Source: 67-14 sp035502775
GTDB taxonomy: Bacteria; Actinomycetota; Thermoleophilia; Solirubrobacterales; 70-9
Direction: 5' to 3'
NCBI GenBank assembly: GCA_035502775.1
Contig: DATJUB010000034.1
Span: 1-31,375 of the forward strand
DNA: 31,375 nt
Under the pieces are notes generated by a model. That model ran no database searches, had not been told where the DNA came from, and saw nothing but the letters and a program-made list of their open reading frames with translations. Shown piece by piece: positions 1 through 7,618 of this stretch. The translations under genes were made by a program, and so were the position numbers. Each line of letters begins with the position of its first letter. Position 1 is the first letter of the stretch.

Positions 1-39
1 GGGGGCTATTTGGCCGCTGACAGCTGCCAAATCGCCCCC
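1..39. repeat. Inverted repeat at the left edge of the window
   Basis: Positions 1-14 and 26-39 are 14-base inverted arms with one mismatch (position 7 against 33) around an 11-base loop. The stem would be very G/C-rich. It lies 3' of the minus-strand ParB-like gene, so it could act as a terminator, but there is no T-tract. The right edge of the window is also a palindrome, so it may instead be a repeat at which an assembly broke. Confidence 0.6.
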
Positions 40-71
40 AGTTCACGGGTCTGGCGGGCGCCCGGGTGGCG

Positions 72-92
72 GCTGACCGGAAGGTGGTCAGC
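72..92 (-). terminator. Hairpin at the 3' end of the ParB-like gene
   Basis: GCTGACC (72-78) and GGTCAGC (86-92) form a perfect 7-bp stem with a 7-base loop, overlapping the stop codon of the minus-strand gene that ends at 88. No T-run follows. A factor-independent terminator or an mRNA 3'-end stabiliser is plausible but not proven. Confidence 0.35.
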
Positions 93-945
93 GGCGGAGC
101 TCGCCGCTCTCTATCGCCTCCCGGACCCGTTCGATCACTTCCTCGTTCCAGTCATGCGTGCTGAGCAGGGTGTAGCGCAGGCCGCTGATCACGATGAAAG
201 CCTCGGTCTCGGTGCCGTCGCCGACCAGATCGGCGTCGTGGAGCATCTCGACCACCGGTTCGTACTCCTCGGTGAGCCACAGCTCAGCCACCTCGGCCCG
301 GCTCATGTAGCGGCCGTGGGCCTGGGTCGCGCGGAAACCCCAGGCCTCGACGCTCTCCGCCAGCTGCGCGTACCGGCGGCCCTCGCGCAGCTCGATTCGG
401 TCCCGCTCCGCCGTGGGAAGCGGCACCCGTTCGAAGAAGAGGCGCTCCTGGCTCTTCAGCGGCAGGTCCGATATCCGGAAGTCACCCGGATCGACCACGG
501 TCGTGATCTCGGTCACGTCGGCGTCGATCCGGTCCATTCCCATCTGCCGCGCGACCGACACCCGGTGATGTCCGTCCTCGACAAAGTGCATTCGCCCGAT
601 CCGGTAGACCGAGATCGGCGGCATGCTCTCGCCCTTCCGCATCGCGACCGCGATCCGTTCCCAGCGCTGTCGGACCCGGTGCGAGGTCGGCCGGAAGCTC
701 CGGTCGAAGCTGCGGCCGCCGTCGATCGTGCCGACGATCGAGTCCAGGTCGATCGATTGGACTCCGAGGTGGCGCTCACCCTTCCTGCCGAGCGCGGCCA
801 GAACCTCGTCGAAGGGCAGGATCAGATCGATGTCATCGGGCTCGCGCCGCAGCCGGCTGGCGAGACGGCGCATGACCTGGTGGCGGCGGGCCCGCGAGAA
901 ATCGGACTGCGCGTCCTGCTGACTGAACCCGGTGTCACCGGCCAT
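88..945 (-). CDS. ParB/Srx-fold (ParB N-terminal domain-like) protein
   Basis: 285 residues, cytoplasmic, no signal peptide. The central part (about residues 107-145) has the ParB N-terminal/sulfiredoxin-like pattern: PPISVYRIG, then a DGHHRVSVAR box (124-133), then a beta strand after RIDADVTEI. In this superfamily the DGHHR-type box binds or hydrolyses nucleotide. The flanking Arg-rich N-terminus (residues 20-35) and acidic C-terminus are not recognisable, and I see no helix-turn-helix typical of a chromosome-partitioning ParB. It has no parA partner, so it is probably not the segregation protein. The start is ATG at 945. An AGGACC stretch touches the start codon, and an imperfect TAGAAC lies 6 bases before it. 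The exact function is unknown. Confidence 0.7.
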   Translation of the reverse strand: MAGDTGFSQQDAQSDFSRARRHQVMRRLASRLRREPDDIDLILPFDEVLAALGRKGERHLGVQSIDLDSIVGTIDGGRSFDRSFRPTSHRVRQRWERIAVAMRKGESMPPISVYRIGRMHFVEDGHHRVSVARQMGMDRIDADVTEITTVVDPGDFRISDLPLKSQERLFFERVPLPTAERDRIELREGRRYAQLAESVEAWGFRATQAHGRYMSRAEVAELWLTEEYEPVVEMLHDADLVGDGTETEAFIVISGLRYTLLSTHDWNEEVIERVREAIESGELRR

Positions 946-968
946 GGTCCTGTTCTACCCGACAGCCA

Positions 969-985
969 TGGCCGGCAACCGGCCA
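969..985 (-). terminator. Hairpin between the first collagen-like gene and the ParB-like gene
   Basis: TGGCCGG, a CAA loop and CCGGCCA form a perfect 7-bp stem, located 33 bases past the stop of the minus-strand collagen-like gene. There is no T-tract. It is a likely 3'-end structure of that transcript. Confidence 0.4.
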
Positions 986-1017
986 GATGCGAACGCGGAC
1001 GCTGTCCGGCACGACTC

Positions 1018-2061
1018 CTATGGCAGCCGGCTGATCGACAGGTCGCCGAAGAACTCCTGGAACAAATTGGACTGGTTGTTGATCTCGAGCTGCACCTGAT
1101 CGCCCGCATTCAGGTTGACCACCGTGCGGTTGGTCGTCTGCGCGTTGTTGATCGGCGCTCGCAGGGATAGGACCAGGACAACGTTGACGTTGAGCTCCGC
1201 CATGGGAGTCGAGTCGACCTGTATCCCGTTGACCATCGTCCTCAACGAAGCCCCCGCGGTCTGAGAGAAACTCACGGCCGAGTTCGGGCCGCCCACGACC
1301 GTGCCGTCGATCACATACTTGCCTGAGCTGGGGGCCGTGAACATTCCGGTCACCGGGTTGAAGCTTCCCGTGGGGTTGTAGTCCGACTGCCAAAGCGCGA
1401 GCGATATCGCCTGCACGGGTCCGACACTGGTCGGGATGTCCAGATGCGCCTCGACCAGAGAATCGACGCCGGACGCGCCGGTTGCCCCGGTGGCGCCCGT
1501 CGTTCCCGTGGTTCCGGTGGCTCCCGTGGAGCCCGTGGATCCGGTCGGGCCGGTCTCGCCGGTGGCCCCATTGGCCCCGGTGTTTCCGGTCGGACCCTGA
1601 ATGCCTATAGGTCCGGTCACGCCCTGGGCTCCGGTCGCACCGGTGCTGCCGCTCACGCCGATCACCGGGCCGGTTGGTCCGGTCGGACCGGGAGGGCCGG
1701 TCACACCGAAGCCGGTCGGGCCCGTGGGTCCGGGACCACCGGGGGTTCCCGGGGCTCCCGGGGCTCCCGGGGCTCCCGGAGTGCCCGGCGCTCCCGGTTC
1801 GCCGTTCGGTCCCGGCTGCCCGGGAGGTCCGGGAGGACCGACGATCTCCATGCTGGTGCAGATCACGTTGACCGCCTTGCGCCGCTGCTGCCGCGGCACG
1901 TTCGGCTTGAAACGGAATACCGAGTAGACGCCCTGGCGGCACTGCTTGATCTCGGCCGGGGTCGAAGCCGTGGCTCCGGGCGGAGATACCTGGGTGGCGA
2001 CCACGACGAGCATGGCCAGCAGAAGGACGGAAAACACGGTGCGAGGCAGGTACGAGATCAC
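1018..2061 (-). CDS. Secreted collagen-like protein with C1q/TNF-like head, copy 1
   Basis: 347 residues. An N-terminal hydrophobic segment (about 8-24) ending near an ATAS motif looks like a Sec signal. Next comes a short region with two cysteines (C41 and C68) and the pattern CRQGVYSVF...RKAVNVIC. A collagen-type Gly-X-Y tract covers about residues 75-199, first rich in GPP/GAP and later in GPT/GAT/GST, interrupted at GFGV and GPVIGVSG. The last ~145 residues (FNPVTGMFTAPSSGKYVI, LNAGDQVQLEI) have the jelly-roll pattern of C1q/BclA-type trimerising heads. By analogy the product is a trimeric extracellular fibre or surface stalk. The start is GTG at 2061, preceded by TAGGAT and 6 bases with no Shine-Dalgarno, suggesting a leaderless mRNA. 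It is paralogous to the next gene. Confidence 0.85.
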   Translation of the reverse strand: MISYLPRTVFSVLLLAMLVVVATQVSPPGATASTPAEIKQCRQGVYSVFRFKPNVPRQQRRKAVNVICTSMEIVGPPGPPGQPGPNGEPGAPGTPGAPGAPGAPGTPGGPGPTGPTGFGVTGPPGPTGPTGPVIGVSGSTGATGAQGVTGPIGIQGPTGNTGANGATGETGPTGSTGSTGATGTTGTTGATGATGASGVDSLVEAHLDIPTSVGPVQAISLALWQSDYNPTGSFNPVTGMFTAPSSGKYVIDGTVVGGPNSAVSFSQTAGASLRTMVNGIQVDSTPMAELNVNVVLVLSLRAPINNAQTTNRTVVNLNAGDQVQLEINNQSNLFQEFFGDLSISRLP

Positions 2062-2067
2062 GGTCCG

Positions 2068-2073
2068 ATCCTA
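2068..2073 (-). promoter_or_regulatory. Candidate -10 element, leaderless start of collagen-like gene 1
   Basis: On the minus strand TAGGAT is followed by 6 bases and then the GTG start at 2061. That spacing puts the predicted transcription start on the start codon. No clear -35 is visible. The same arrangement recurs upstream of several other genes in this window. Confidence 0.5.
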
Positions 2074-2127
2074 TTCCGTTCCACGGCCGCTGAGATCGAT
2101 GTCCGGTCCCATGGGGAAGACACGGCG

Positions 2128-3084
2128 CTACGGAATCCTTGTGATTGTGAGGCTCGGCTTGTAGGAAACCGGGGTTGCGGTGTTGTTGTCCACCGCGAAT
2201 CTCAATTGATCGCCGGCATTGAGGCTGTATACCTCCGAGACGACCACCGGTGAGTCGCTGAGCAGCGAATTGAGGCTGAGCACGAATGAGATGTTGACCT
2301 TGAGAACCGGGGCACTCGCCGAGTCAAGCGTGGACCCGTTCTTCATCAGCTTGATCTCTGTGCTCTGACCGCCGCCCAGTGCCGACAGCACCGCGCTCAC
2401 CGGACCCCCGATCGCGGTCATGTCGACCAGATACTGGCCGGTCTCGGGCACCGTGTAGATGCCGGTTATCGGATCGAACGCGGAACCCACATTGCGTGAC
2501 GTGGAATCCCACCCGATGAACGGGCTGATCGCCGACGCCCCGGCGGCCGTTCCCGAAGAGCTTCCGGTGATCAGGCCGGCCAGACCCGAAATCCCGGGAA
2601 TGCCCTGGAGTCCGGTCGGTCCGATCAGGCCCTGGAGTCCGGTCGGTCCGATGAGACCTTGGAGTCCAGTCGGTCCGATGAGACCTTGGAGTCCGGTCGG
2701 TCCGATCAGGCCCTGGGGTCCGGTCGGTCCGATGATCGACAGCCCATTCTCACCCGTGGCTCCCCTGGCTCCGGTCGATCCCTGAGATCCCGTCGGTCCG
2801 ACGGGCCCGGTGACCCCACCCGCCGATCCGGCCTCGCCCTTCGGCCCGGTGGCACCCGTAGGCCCGGCGGGCCCGCGCTTGGCGGCACCGCAGATCAACC
2901 TGACCGCGGCCTTGCGCTTCTTCACCTTCACCTTCTTCTTGAAGGTGAAGACCGAGGCGACCATCTTCCGGCATTTGGCGGGATTCCCAGCCGATTGGAC
3001 GGGGCTCGCGAACAGTCCGGCCAGCAACATGGATCCGGCGATCATCGCCGCGGCGACGGTGGTTTTCCCCATTCGGACGGGCAT
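2128..3084 (-). CDS. Secreted collagen-like protein with C1q/TNF-like head, copy 2
   Basis: 318 residues from ATG 3084; TTG 3090 and ATG 3072 are alternatives. A signal peptide (AAAMIAGSMLLAGLFASPVQSA) precedes a two-cysteine region, CRKMVASVFTFKKKV...RLIC, shared with the neighbouring paralog. The Gly-X-Y tract then contains a nearly perfect nine-residue repeat (GLIGPTGLQ, about five copies), and the protein ends in a jelly-roll-like head (FDPITGIYTVPETGQYLV, LNAGDQLRFAV). The expected product is an exported trimeric fibre. The collagen tract is shorter and more uniform than in copy 1. The 66-base gap to copy 1 holds a candidate promoter, so the two are probably transcribed separately. The basic Lys-rich stretch in the cysteine region (KKKVKVKKRKA) is unusual and could bind an anionic cell-wall polymer; that is inference. 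Confidence 0.83.
   Translation of the reverse strand: MPVRMGKTTVAAAMIAGSMLLAGLFASPVQSAGNPAKCRKMVASVFTFKKKVKVKKRKAAVRLICGAAKRGPAGPTGATGPKGEAGSAGGVTGPVGPTGSQGSTGARGATGENGLSIIGPTGPQGLIGPTGLQGLIGPTGLQGLIGPTGLQGLIGPTGLQGIPGISGLAGLITGSSSGTAAGASAISPFIGWDSTSRNVGSAFDPITGIYTVPETGQYLVDMTAIGGPVSAVLSALGGGQSTEIKLMKNGSTLDSASAPVLKVNISFVLSLNSLLSDSPVVVSEVYSLNAGDQLRFAVDNNTATPVSYKPSLTITRIP
2604..2738 (-). repeat. Five 27-bp tandem repeats in the collagen tract
   Basis: Units start at 2604, 2631, 2658, 2685 and 2712. Each encodes the nine residues GLIGPTGLQ (three Gly-X-Y triplets); the last unit has a GPQ variant. Only a few single-base differences separate the units, so the array is young or kept uniform. It is in frame and could change length by slippage or recombination. 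Confidence 0.9.
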
Positions 3085-3093
3085 CCTCAAACG

Positions 3094-3099
3094 AGCCTA
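3094..3099 (-). promoter_or_regulatory. Candidate -10 element of collagen-like gene 2
   Basis: Minus-strand TAGGCT lies 9 bases before ATG 3084, giving a leader of about 0-3 bases. This favours ATG 3084 over the other possible starts. No -35 is recognisable. Confidence 0.4.
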
Positions 3100-3301
3100 A
3101 CGCCGCCCTCCACCCTTGCCTATACGCAAAATTGCGCACACACCGGAACCCTTCCGTCAACGGTTCACGCTCAGTTCGCGGTCGAAAAAACCGGGTTTTG
3201 CGGAAATCTCGGCGGTCCGAGGGCCCACCGCTGCTACTCTGCGTATGTAGGTAGACCGCCTACGCCTCTTTTCCAATCCAGCAATAGGTGGCCTCCAAAC
3301 C

Positions 3302-4741
3302 TTGAGCGAGCAGAATTTCCTGGATCGCGAAGGACCGCGTGATGAGTGTGGTGTGTTCGGCGCATATGCGCCAGGACATGACGTAGCCAGACTCGCCTAC
3401 TTCAGCCTTTACGCCCTCCAGCATCGTGGCCAGGAATCGGCCGGCATCGCCACCTGTGAAGGTGGCCACATCACCACCATGCGTGATTCGGGCCTCGTTT
3501 CCCAGGTCTTCAACGAGGACAAGCTGCGGGCACTCACCGGCGACATGGCGATCGGCCACGTCCGCTACTCGACCACCGGCGGCGGCGGCTGGGAGAACAC
3601 CCAGCCGATCTGGCGTGACGACGGCCGTGAGCTCGCGCTCGCCCACAACGGCAACCTCACCAACGCGGTCGAGCTCTACAACAAGCTGCGCCGCAAGGGC
3701 CTCAATTTCCGCGGCACCACCGACTCCGAGATCATCGCCGCCCTGATCTCCAGCGACTACGGCCGCTACATCGAGGACGCGGTCGCGAACGTGATGCCGC
3801 AACTGAGCGGGGCCTACTCGACGGTCGTGATGACCAAGCACGCGATCGTCGCCTTCCGCGATCCGTACGGAATCCGCCCGCTCTCGCTCGGACTGCTCGA
3901 CGGCAACTACGTGATCGCCTCCGAGAGCTGCGCCTTCGACATCATCGGCGCCGAGCTGGTCCGGGAGATCAACCCGGGCGAGATGGTCTCACTGAGCGAA
4001 CGCGGGCTCGAGTCCCGCCAGGTGGTCAAGTCCGAGCGGGTCGCCCACTGCGTCTTCGAACACATCTACTTCTCCCGGCCCGACACGATCCTGGAAGGCC
4101 AGCGCCTCCAGACGGTCCGCGGCAAGATGGGGGAGATCCTGTGGCGCGAGGCGCCGGTCGAGGCCGACCTCGTGATCTCGGTTCCCGACTCCGGCACCCC
4201 GGCCGCCCGCGGCTTCGCCCGCGCCTCCGGCCTGCCCCAGGACGACGGGCTGATCAAGAACCGCTACGTCGCCCGCACCTTCATCCAGCCCGGCCAGGAG
4301 CTGCGCAAGCATGGTCTGCGGATGAAGTTCAACCCGCTCACCGAGATCATCGAGGGTCAGCGGGTCGTGGTGGTCGACGACTCGATCGTGCGCGGCAACA
4401 CCACCCGGCAGATCGTGAAGATGCTGCGCGACGCGGGCGCCAAGGAGGTCCACCTGCGGATCTCGGCCCCGCCGATCCGCTACGGCTGCAACTACGGGGT
4501 CGACATGTCGAGCCGTGAGGAGATGGTCGCCCACGAACGGACCGTCGAGCAGATCGCCGAGCACGTCGGAGCGGACTCGCTCGCCTACCTCTCTATGGAA
4601 GGCGTCTACGAAGCGGTCGGCACACCGGCCTCGGTCCATTGCGACGCCTGCTTCACCGGCAACTACCCGCTAGGCGACGATCCCGCCGACGCCGACGGCA
4701 AGTTCGACCTCGAGCAGCTCGCGGTCCTGCCGGTCCGCTGA
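3302..4741 (+). CDS. purF: Amidophosphoribosyltransferase (purine step 1)
   Basis: 479 residues. It transfers ammonia from glutamine to PRPP to make 5-phosphoribosylamine, the committed step of IMP synthesis. The N-terminal glutaminase domain has the nucleophile in CGVFG (C16), so a short propeptide would be removed to expose it, as in the B. subtilis-type enzyme. ALQHRGQESAGI and AHNGNLTN are further glutaminase signatures. The C-terminal phosphoribosyltransferase domain has the PRPP loop VVVVDDSIVRGNTT. Cysteines in AHCVFEH, RYGCNYG and CDACFTG match the four [4Fe-4S] ligands of that subclass. The start is TTG, with AGGTGG about 10 bases upstream. A possible -10 (TACTCT, 3235-3240) would give a roughly 60-base leader. 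purN and purH follow, interrupted by an opposite-strand gene pair. Confidence 0.97.
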   Translation: MSEQNFLDREGPRDECGVFGAYAPGHDVARLAYFSLYALQHRGQESAGIATCEGGHITTMRDSGLVSQVFNEDKLRALTGDMAIGHVRYSTTGGGGWENTQPIWRDDGRELALAHNGNLTNAVELYNKLRRKGLNFRGTTDSEIIAALISSDYGRYIEDAVANVMPQLSGAYSTVVMTKHAIVAFRDPYGIRPLSLGLLDGNYVIASESCAFDIIGAELVREINPGEMVSLSERGLESRQVVKSERVAHCVFEHIYFSRPDTILEGQRLQTVRGKMGEILWREAPVEADLVISVPDSGTPAARGFARASGLPQDDGLIKNRYVARTFIQPGQELRKHGLRMKFNPLTEIIEGQRVVVVDDSIVRGNTTRQIVKMLRDAGAKEVHLRISAPPIRYGCNYGVDMSSREEMVAHERTVEQIAEHVGADSLAYLSMEGVYEAVGTPASVHCDACFTGNYPLGDDPADADGKFDLEQLAVLPVR

Positions 4742-4753
4742 CCACCTCGCCGG

Positions 4754-5038
4754 CTAGGCGGGCGCGGAGAATTCGATCGTCACCAGCCGGTTCGGAGCGG
4801 CGAGCGCCGATCTGGCGGCGGCATCCACCAGAGCGTGCTCGATGCCCGCCTTGGCAGAAGCTTCCTCCAACAGATCCAAATGGTCGGCGGGGCTGAGCAA
4901 CTCGATATTCGCGGCCACACCGCGCTCAAAGGCAACCCGGCAAAAATCGCCGTCTATCTCCAGCGAAGCATCCCATCGCCGAGCCTCGATGAGATCGATC
5001 GAGAGCGCATTCGCCTCGCTGTCAAAGTCCGCTTTCAC
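4754..5038 (-). CDS. DUF2283 family small protein (antitoxin-like partner)
   Basis: 94 residues. The N-terminal motif MKADFDSEANALSIDL, followed by SLEIDGDFCRVAF and GVAANIELLSPA, matches the DUF2283 pattern (a strand with D-x-E-x-D-x-L, then an ID/E-I-LxxS core), with a longer C-terminal tail than is usual. The start is GTG at 5038, with an excellent AAGGAG 6 bases upstream; its GTGA overlaps the TGA stop of the DUF4258 gene, so the two are translationally coupled. DUF2283 and DUF4258 genes are often adjacent, and a toxin-antitoxin role has been suggested for such pairs. Its stop lies only 12 bases from the convergent purF stop. The biochemical function is unproven. Confidence 0.8.
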   Translation of the reverse strand: MKADFDSEANALSIDLIEARRWDASLEIDGDFCRVAFERGVAANIELLSPADHLDLLEEASAKAGIEHALVDAAARSALAAPNRLVTIEFSAPA

Positions 5039-5256
5039 TGATTTCTCCTTTCGTGAAGGCTAACAACCAGGTTCGGCCTGTCAACCGCAAGCACCACGCG
5101 AACCGTCCTGCCTCCCACAACCCCAAGGTACCTGGGTCTTCCCGCGGGATCCAGATCGTAGGGACGATGCCCAGAGACGATCCTTTCGATTTCCGAACTG
5201 GAGACGCGAAGTCTTCTCATCCGGTTCTTCGCGTGCCTGCTGAACTCAAGCTCCAT
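5035..5256 (-). CDS. DUF4258 family small protein (RelE/ParE-like candidate toxin)
   Basis: 73 residues from ATG 5256. The sequence FSRHAKNRMRRLRVSSSEI, then YDLDPAGRPRYLG, then RTVRVVLAVDRPNLVVSLHE shows the DUF4258 order: an HAxxRMxxR helix, then beta strands. These proteins resemble small RelE/ParE-fold ribonuclease toxins, but no catalytic residue can be assigned from sequence. A longer frame reaches 5349 but would run through the start of the divergent purN, so the shorter start is preferred. The upstream GACGGA is a weak ribosome-binding site, while the DUF2283 partner has a strong one. That asymmetry would favour excess antitoxin. The pair sits between purF and purN on the opposite strand, as an apparent insertion in a purine cluster. 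Confidence 0.75.
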   Translation of the reverse strand: MELEFSRHAKNRMRRLRVSSSEIERIVSGHRPYDLDPAGRPRYLGVVGGRTVRVVLAVDRPNLVVSLHERRNQ

Positions 5257-5309
5257 GGTCCGTCGAGATGAGGGAACGTGAAACTCTCCCCCTGCCGCCA
5301 GGAAACGAA

Positions 5310-5957
5310 ATGCGGCAGGATGACGGAGTGAACTCGGCCGAACCGACATTCCGTCTCGTGGTCCTGGCCTCCGGCGGAGGCACGAACCTGCAGGCGATCC
5401 TCGACACCCTGCATGGCCGCGACGGGATCGTCGTGGCCGGTGTCGGATCGGACAAGCCCGAAGCCTTCGCTCTGGAGCGCGCCCGTTCGGCCAAGGTCGA
5501 GACCGGTGTGTTCACCAGGGAACGCCACGGCGACCGACTCGCCCGCGACCTGGCGATGGCCGACTGGATCGATTCGCTCGACGCCGATCTGGTCGTTCTG
5601 GCCGGCTACATGCAGTTGGTCTCGCCCGAGTTCGTGTCCCGGTTCCGCGGCCGGATCGTCAACGTGCACCCCGCGCTCCTGCCGTCCTTCCCCGGGCTCG
5701 ACGCGATCGGGCAGGCGATCGAACACGGCGTCCGGATCACCGGGGTCACCGTTCATTTCGTCGACGAGGGCACCGACACCGGGCCGGTGATCCTGCAGCG
5801 GGCCGTGGAAATTCCCGCAAATTGGGAACGTGAGCAGCTCGAAGAGGCGATTCACGCGATCGAGCACGAGATCTACCCCGAGGCGATCGGCATGATCAGC
5901 CAGGGCAGGGTTAGGATCGCTGCCGACAGTCCCCGTCAAGTAATCATCGATCAGTAA
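5310..5957 (+). CDS. purN: Phosphoribosylglycinamide formyltransferase (purine step 3)
   Basis: 215 residues. It transfers a formyl group from 10-formyltetrahydrofolate to GAR. RLVVLASGGGTNLQAIL is the N-terminal phosphate-binding segment. NVHPALLPSFPG supplies the catalytic Asn and His, and TVHFVDEGTDTGPVI the catalytic Asp, so all three key residues are present. ATG 5310 is chosen because AGGAAA lies 6-7 bases upstream. GTG 5328, with AGGA 7 bases upstream, is an equally credible start that would remove six residues. An upstream ATG at 5268 would add non-conserved residues and overlap the divergent gene's control region. The gene ends 8 bases before the purH start, so the two form an operon. 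Confidence 0.95.
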   Translation: MRQDDGVNSAEPTFRLVVLASGGGTNLQAILDTLHGRDGIVVAGVGSDKPEAFALERARSAKVETGVFTRERHGDRLARDLAMADWIDSLDADLVVLAGYMQLVSPEFVSRFRGRIVNVHPALLPSFPGLDAIGQAIEHGVRITGVTVHFVDEGTDTGPVILQRAVEIPANWEREQLEEAIHAIEHEIYPEAIGMISQGRVRIAADSPRQVIIDQ

Positions 5958-5965
5958 AGGTGGAG

Positions 5966-7561
5966 ATGGACAACATCGATCCGACCAACGGCCCGATCAA
6001 GGTGAAGCGCGCCCTGATCTCGGTCTCAGACAAAACCGGCGTGACCGACTTCGCCGCCGGACTGGTTCGATCAGGTGTGGAGATCCTTTCGACCGGCGGC
6101 ACCGCGCAGGCCCTGCGTGACGCGGGCATCGAGGTGATCGACGTCTCCGAGTTCACCGGGCAGCCGGAGATCATGGACGGCCGGGTCAAGACCCTCCACC
6201 CCAAGATCTACGCCGCGATCCTCGCCCGCCGCTCTGACCCGAGCCATGTCGCCGTGCTGGAGTCCGAGGACATCCCGCCGATCGATCTGGTCTGCGTGAA
6301 CCTCTACCCGTTCGAAGAGACGATCGCCAAGGAGGGTGTGAGCCCCCAGGACGCGATCGAGAACATCGACATCGGCGGCCCGACCATGATCCGCGCCGCC
6401 GCCAAGAACCACGAGGACGTGGTCATCGCGGTCAAGCCCGAATGCTACGACGCGATCCTGGCCGAGATGGACGAGACCGGCGGTGAGGTCTCCGCTTCGA
6501 CCCGTCACTGGCTGGCCAACGAGGCCTTCGCCCAGACGGCCCGCTACGACTCCGCCATCTCACGCTGGTTCTCCGAGTCCTACGAGGCCTTCCCGGAACA
6601 CCGGGTGATCGCCTTCGAGAAGCAGCTCGACCTGTCCTACGGCGAGAACCCGCACCAGCGGGCCGCGCTCTACTCCGAGGTTGGCCTGGACAGCCACGTG
6701 CTGACCGATATGGCCAAGCTCCACGGCCGGGCCCTCTCCTTCAACAACGTGCTCGACCTCGATTCGGCCCGCAAGCTGCTGGCCGACCTCGAAGGCCCCG
6801 CCTGTGTGATCGTCAAGCACAACAATCCCTGTGGTGTGGCGATTGGCGACAGCGGACTCGATGCCTACGAGCGGGCCCGTGACTGCGATCCCGTCTCCGC
6901 GTACGGCGGCGTGATCGCGATCAACCGGACGGTCGACAAGGCCCTGGCCGAATCACTCCACAAGAACTTCGTCGAAGTCCTGGTCGCCCCCGGCTACGAG
7001 GACGAGGCGCTGGAGGTCCTGCAGCAGAAGGAGGCGATCCGGATCTTCACCGATCAGGCGAGCCCCCAGCCCGATCCGGCCGAGAAGGACATCAAGCGGG
7101 TCCGTGGCGGCATCCTGATCCAGGATCGCGACGGCGAGCCCGAACAGCGCGAGATGATGGAGGTCGTGACCAAGGCCAAGCCCTCCGAGGACGCCTGGGC
7201 CGACATGCTCTTCGCCTGGACCGTGTGCCGCCACGTACGTTCGAACGCGATCGTCCTGGTCAAGGACGGGGTCACGCTCGGGATCGGTGCCGGCCAGATG
7301 AGCCGGGTCGATTCCACCCGCCTGGCGATCGAGAAATGCCGCGACGCCCACGGCGACGAGGCCGACGATCTGCTCACCGGCAGCGCCGTCGCATCCGACG
7401 CCTTCTTCCCGTTCGCCGACGGTCCCGCCGCGGCGATCGAGGCCGGTGCGACCTCGGTGATCCAGCCTGGCGGATCGAAGCGTGACGGCGAAGTGATCGA
7501 AGCCTGTGACGAGTCGGAGACCGCGATGGTCTTCACCCGTCACCGCCACTTCCGCCACTGA
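5966..7561 (+). CDS. purH: Bifunctional AICAR transformylase/IMP cyclohydrolase (last two purine steps)
   Basis: 531 residues, the normal family length. The N-terminal IMP cyclohydrolase (MGS-like fold) domain has VKRALISVSDKTG, GRVKTLHPKI and NIDIGGPTMIRAAAKN. The C-terminal AICAR transformylase domain has LHGRALSFNNVLDLDSA, the catalytic Lys-His in VKHNNPCGVA, and SDAFFPFADG. Together they convert AICAR to FAICAR and then to IMP. ATG 5966 is preferred because AAAGG sits 5 bases upstream; GTG 5960 in the same frame would add two residues. It lies 8 bases after purN and is probably cotranscribed with it. A strong hairpin follows before the convergent NHL gene. Confidence 0.97.
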   Translation: MDNIDPTNGPIKVKRALISVSDKTGVTDFAAGLVRSGVEILSTGGTAQALRDAGIEVIDVSEFTGQPEIMDGRVKTLHPKIYAAILARRSDPSHVAVLESEDIPPIDLVCVNLYPFEETIAKEGVSPQDAIENIDIGGPTMIRAAAKNHEDVVIAVKPECYDAILAEMDETGGEVSASTRHWLANEAFAQTARYDSAISRWFSESYEAFPEHRVIAFEKQLDLSYGENPHQRAALYSEVGLDSHVLTDMAKLHGRALSFNNVLDLDSARKLLADLEGPACVIVKHNNPCGVAIGDSGLDAYERARDCDPVSAYGGVIAINRTVDKALAESLHKNFVEVLVAPGYEDEALEVLQQKEAIRIFTDQASPQPDPAEKDIKRVRGGILIQDRDGEPEQREMMEVVTKAKPSEDAWADMLFAWTVCRHVRSNAIVLVKDGVTLGIGAGQMSRVDSTRLAIEKCRDAHGDEADDLLTGSAVASDAFFPFADGPAAAIEAGATSVIQPGGSKRDGEVIEACDESETAMVFTRHRHFRH

Positions 7562-7571
7562 GAAGGACGGA

Positions 7572-7608
7572 ACCCGCGCGACCGGCCCTTCGGCCGGCCG
7601 CGCCGGGT
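7572..7608. terminator. Bidirectional hairpin between purH and the NHL gene
   Basis: An imperfect long inverted repeat has a perfect core, GGCC-CTTC-GGCC, with arms extending to ACCCG on one side and CGGGT on the other. It fills the 57-base gap between two convergent stop codons. There is no T-run, as is common in high-GC actinobacterial terminators. Confidence 0.55.
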
Positions 7609-7618
7609 CCGCACCGCC

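Noticed and set aside
1444..2253. Gly/Arg/Ser-rich plus-strand frame across the collagen-like gene
   Set aside because: It is the complement of Gly-X-Y codons. The minus-strand frame has a signal peptide and a jelly-roll head, whereas this one has no domain.
2604..2738. Possible CRISPR array in the 27-bp repeats
   Set aside because: The units are directly adjacent, without spacers, and encode collagen triplets in frame.
3091..3301. Possible purine riboswitch before purF
   Set aside because: I could not find the conserved aptamer core or pairing arms; only a possible TACTCT -10 and a weak GTAGG/CCTAC repeat are visible.
5268..5309. Upstream ATG as the purN start
   Set aside because: The added residues are not conserved, and the start would lie in the control region of the divergent DUF4258 gene. 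ATG 5310 and GTG 5328 have better ribosome-binding sites.
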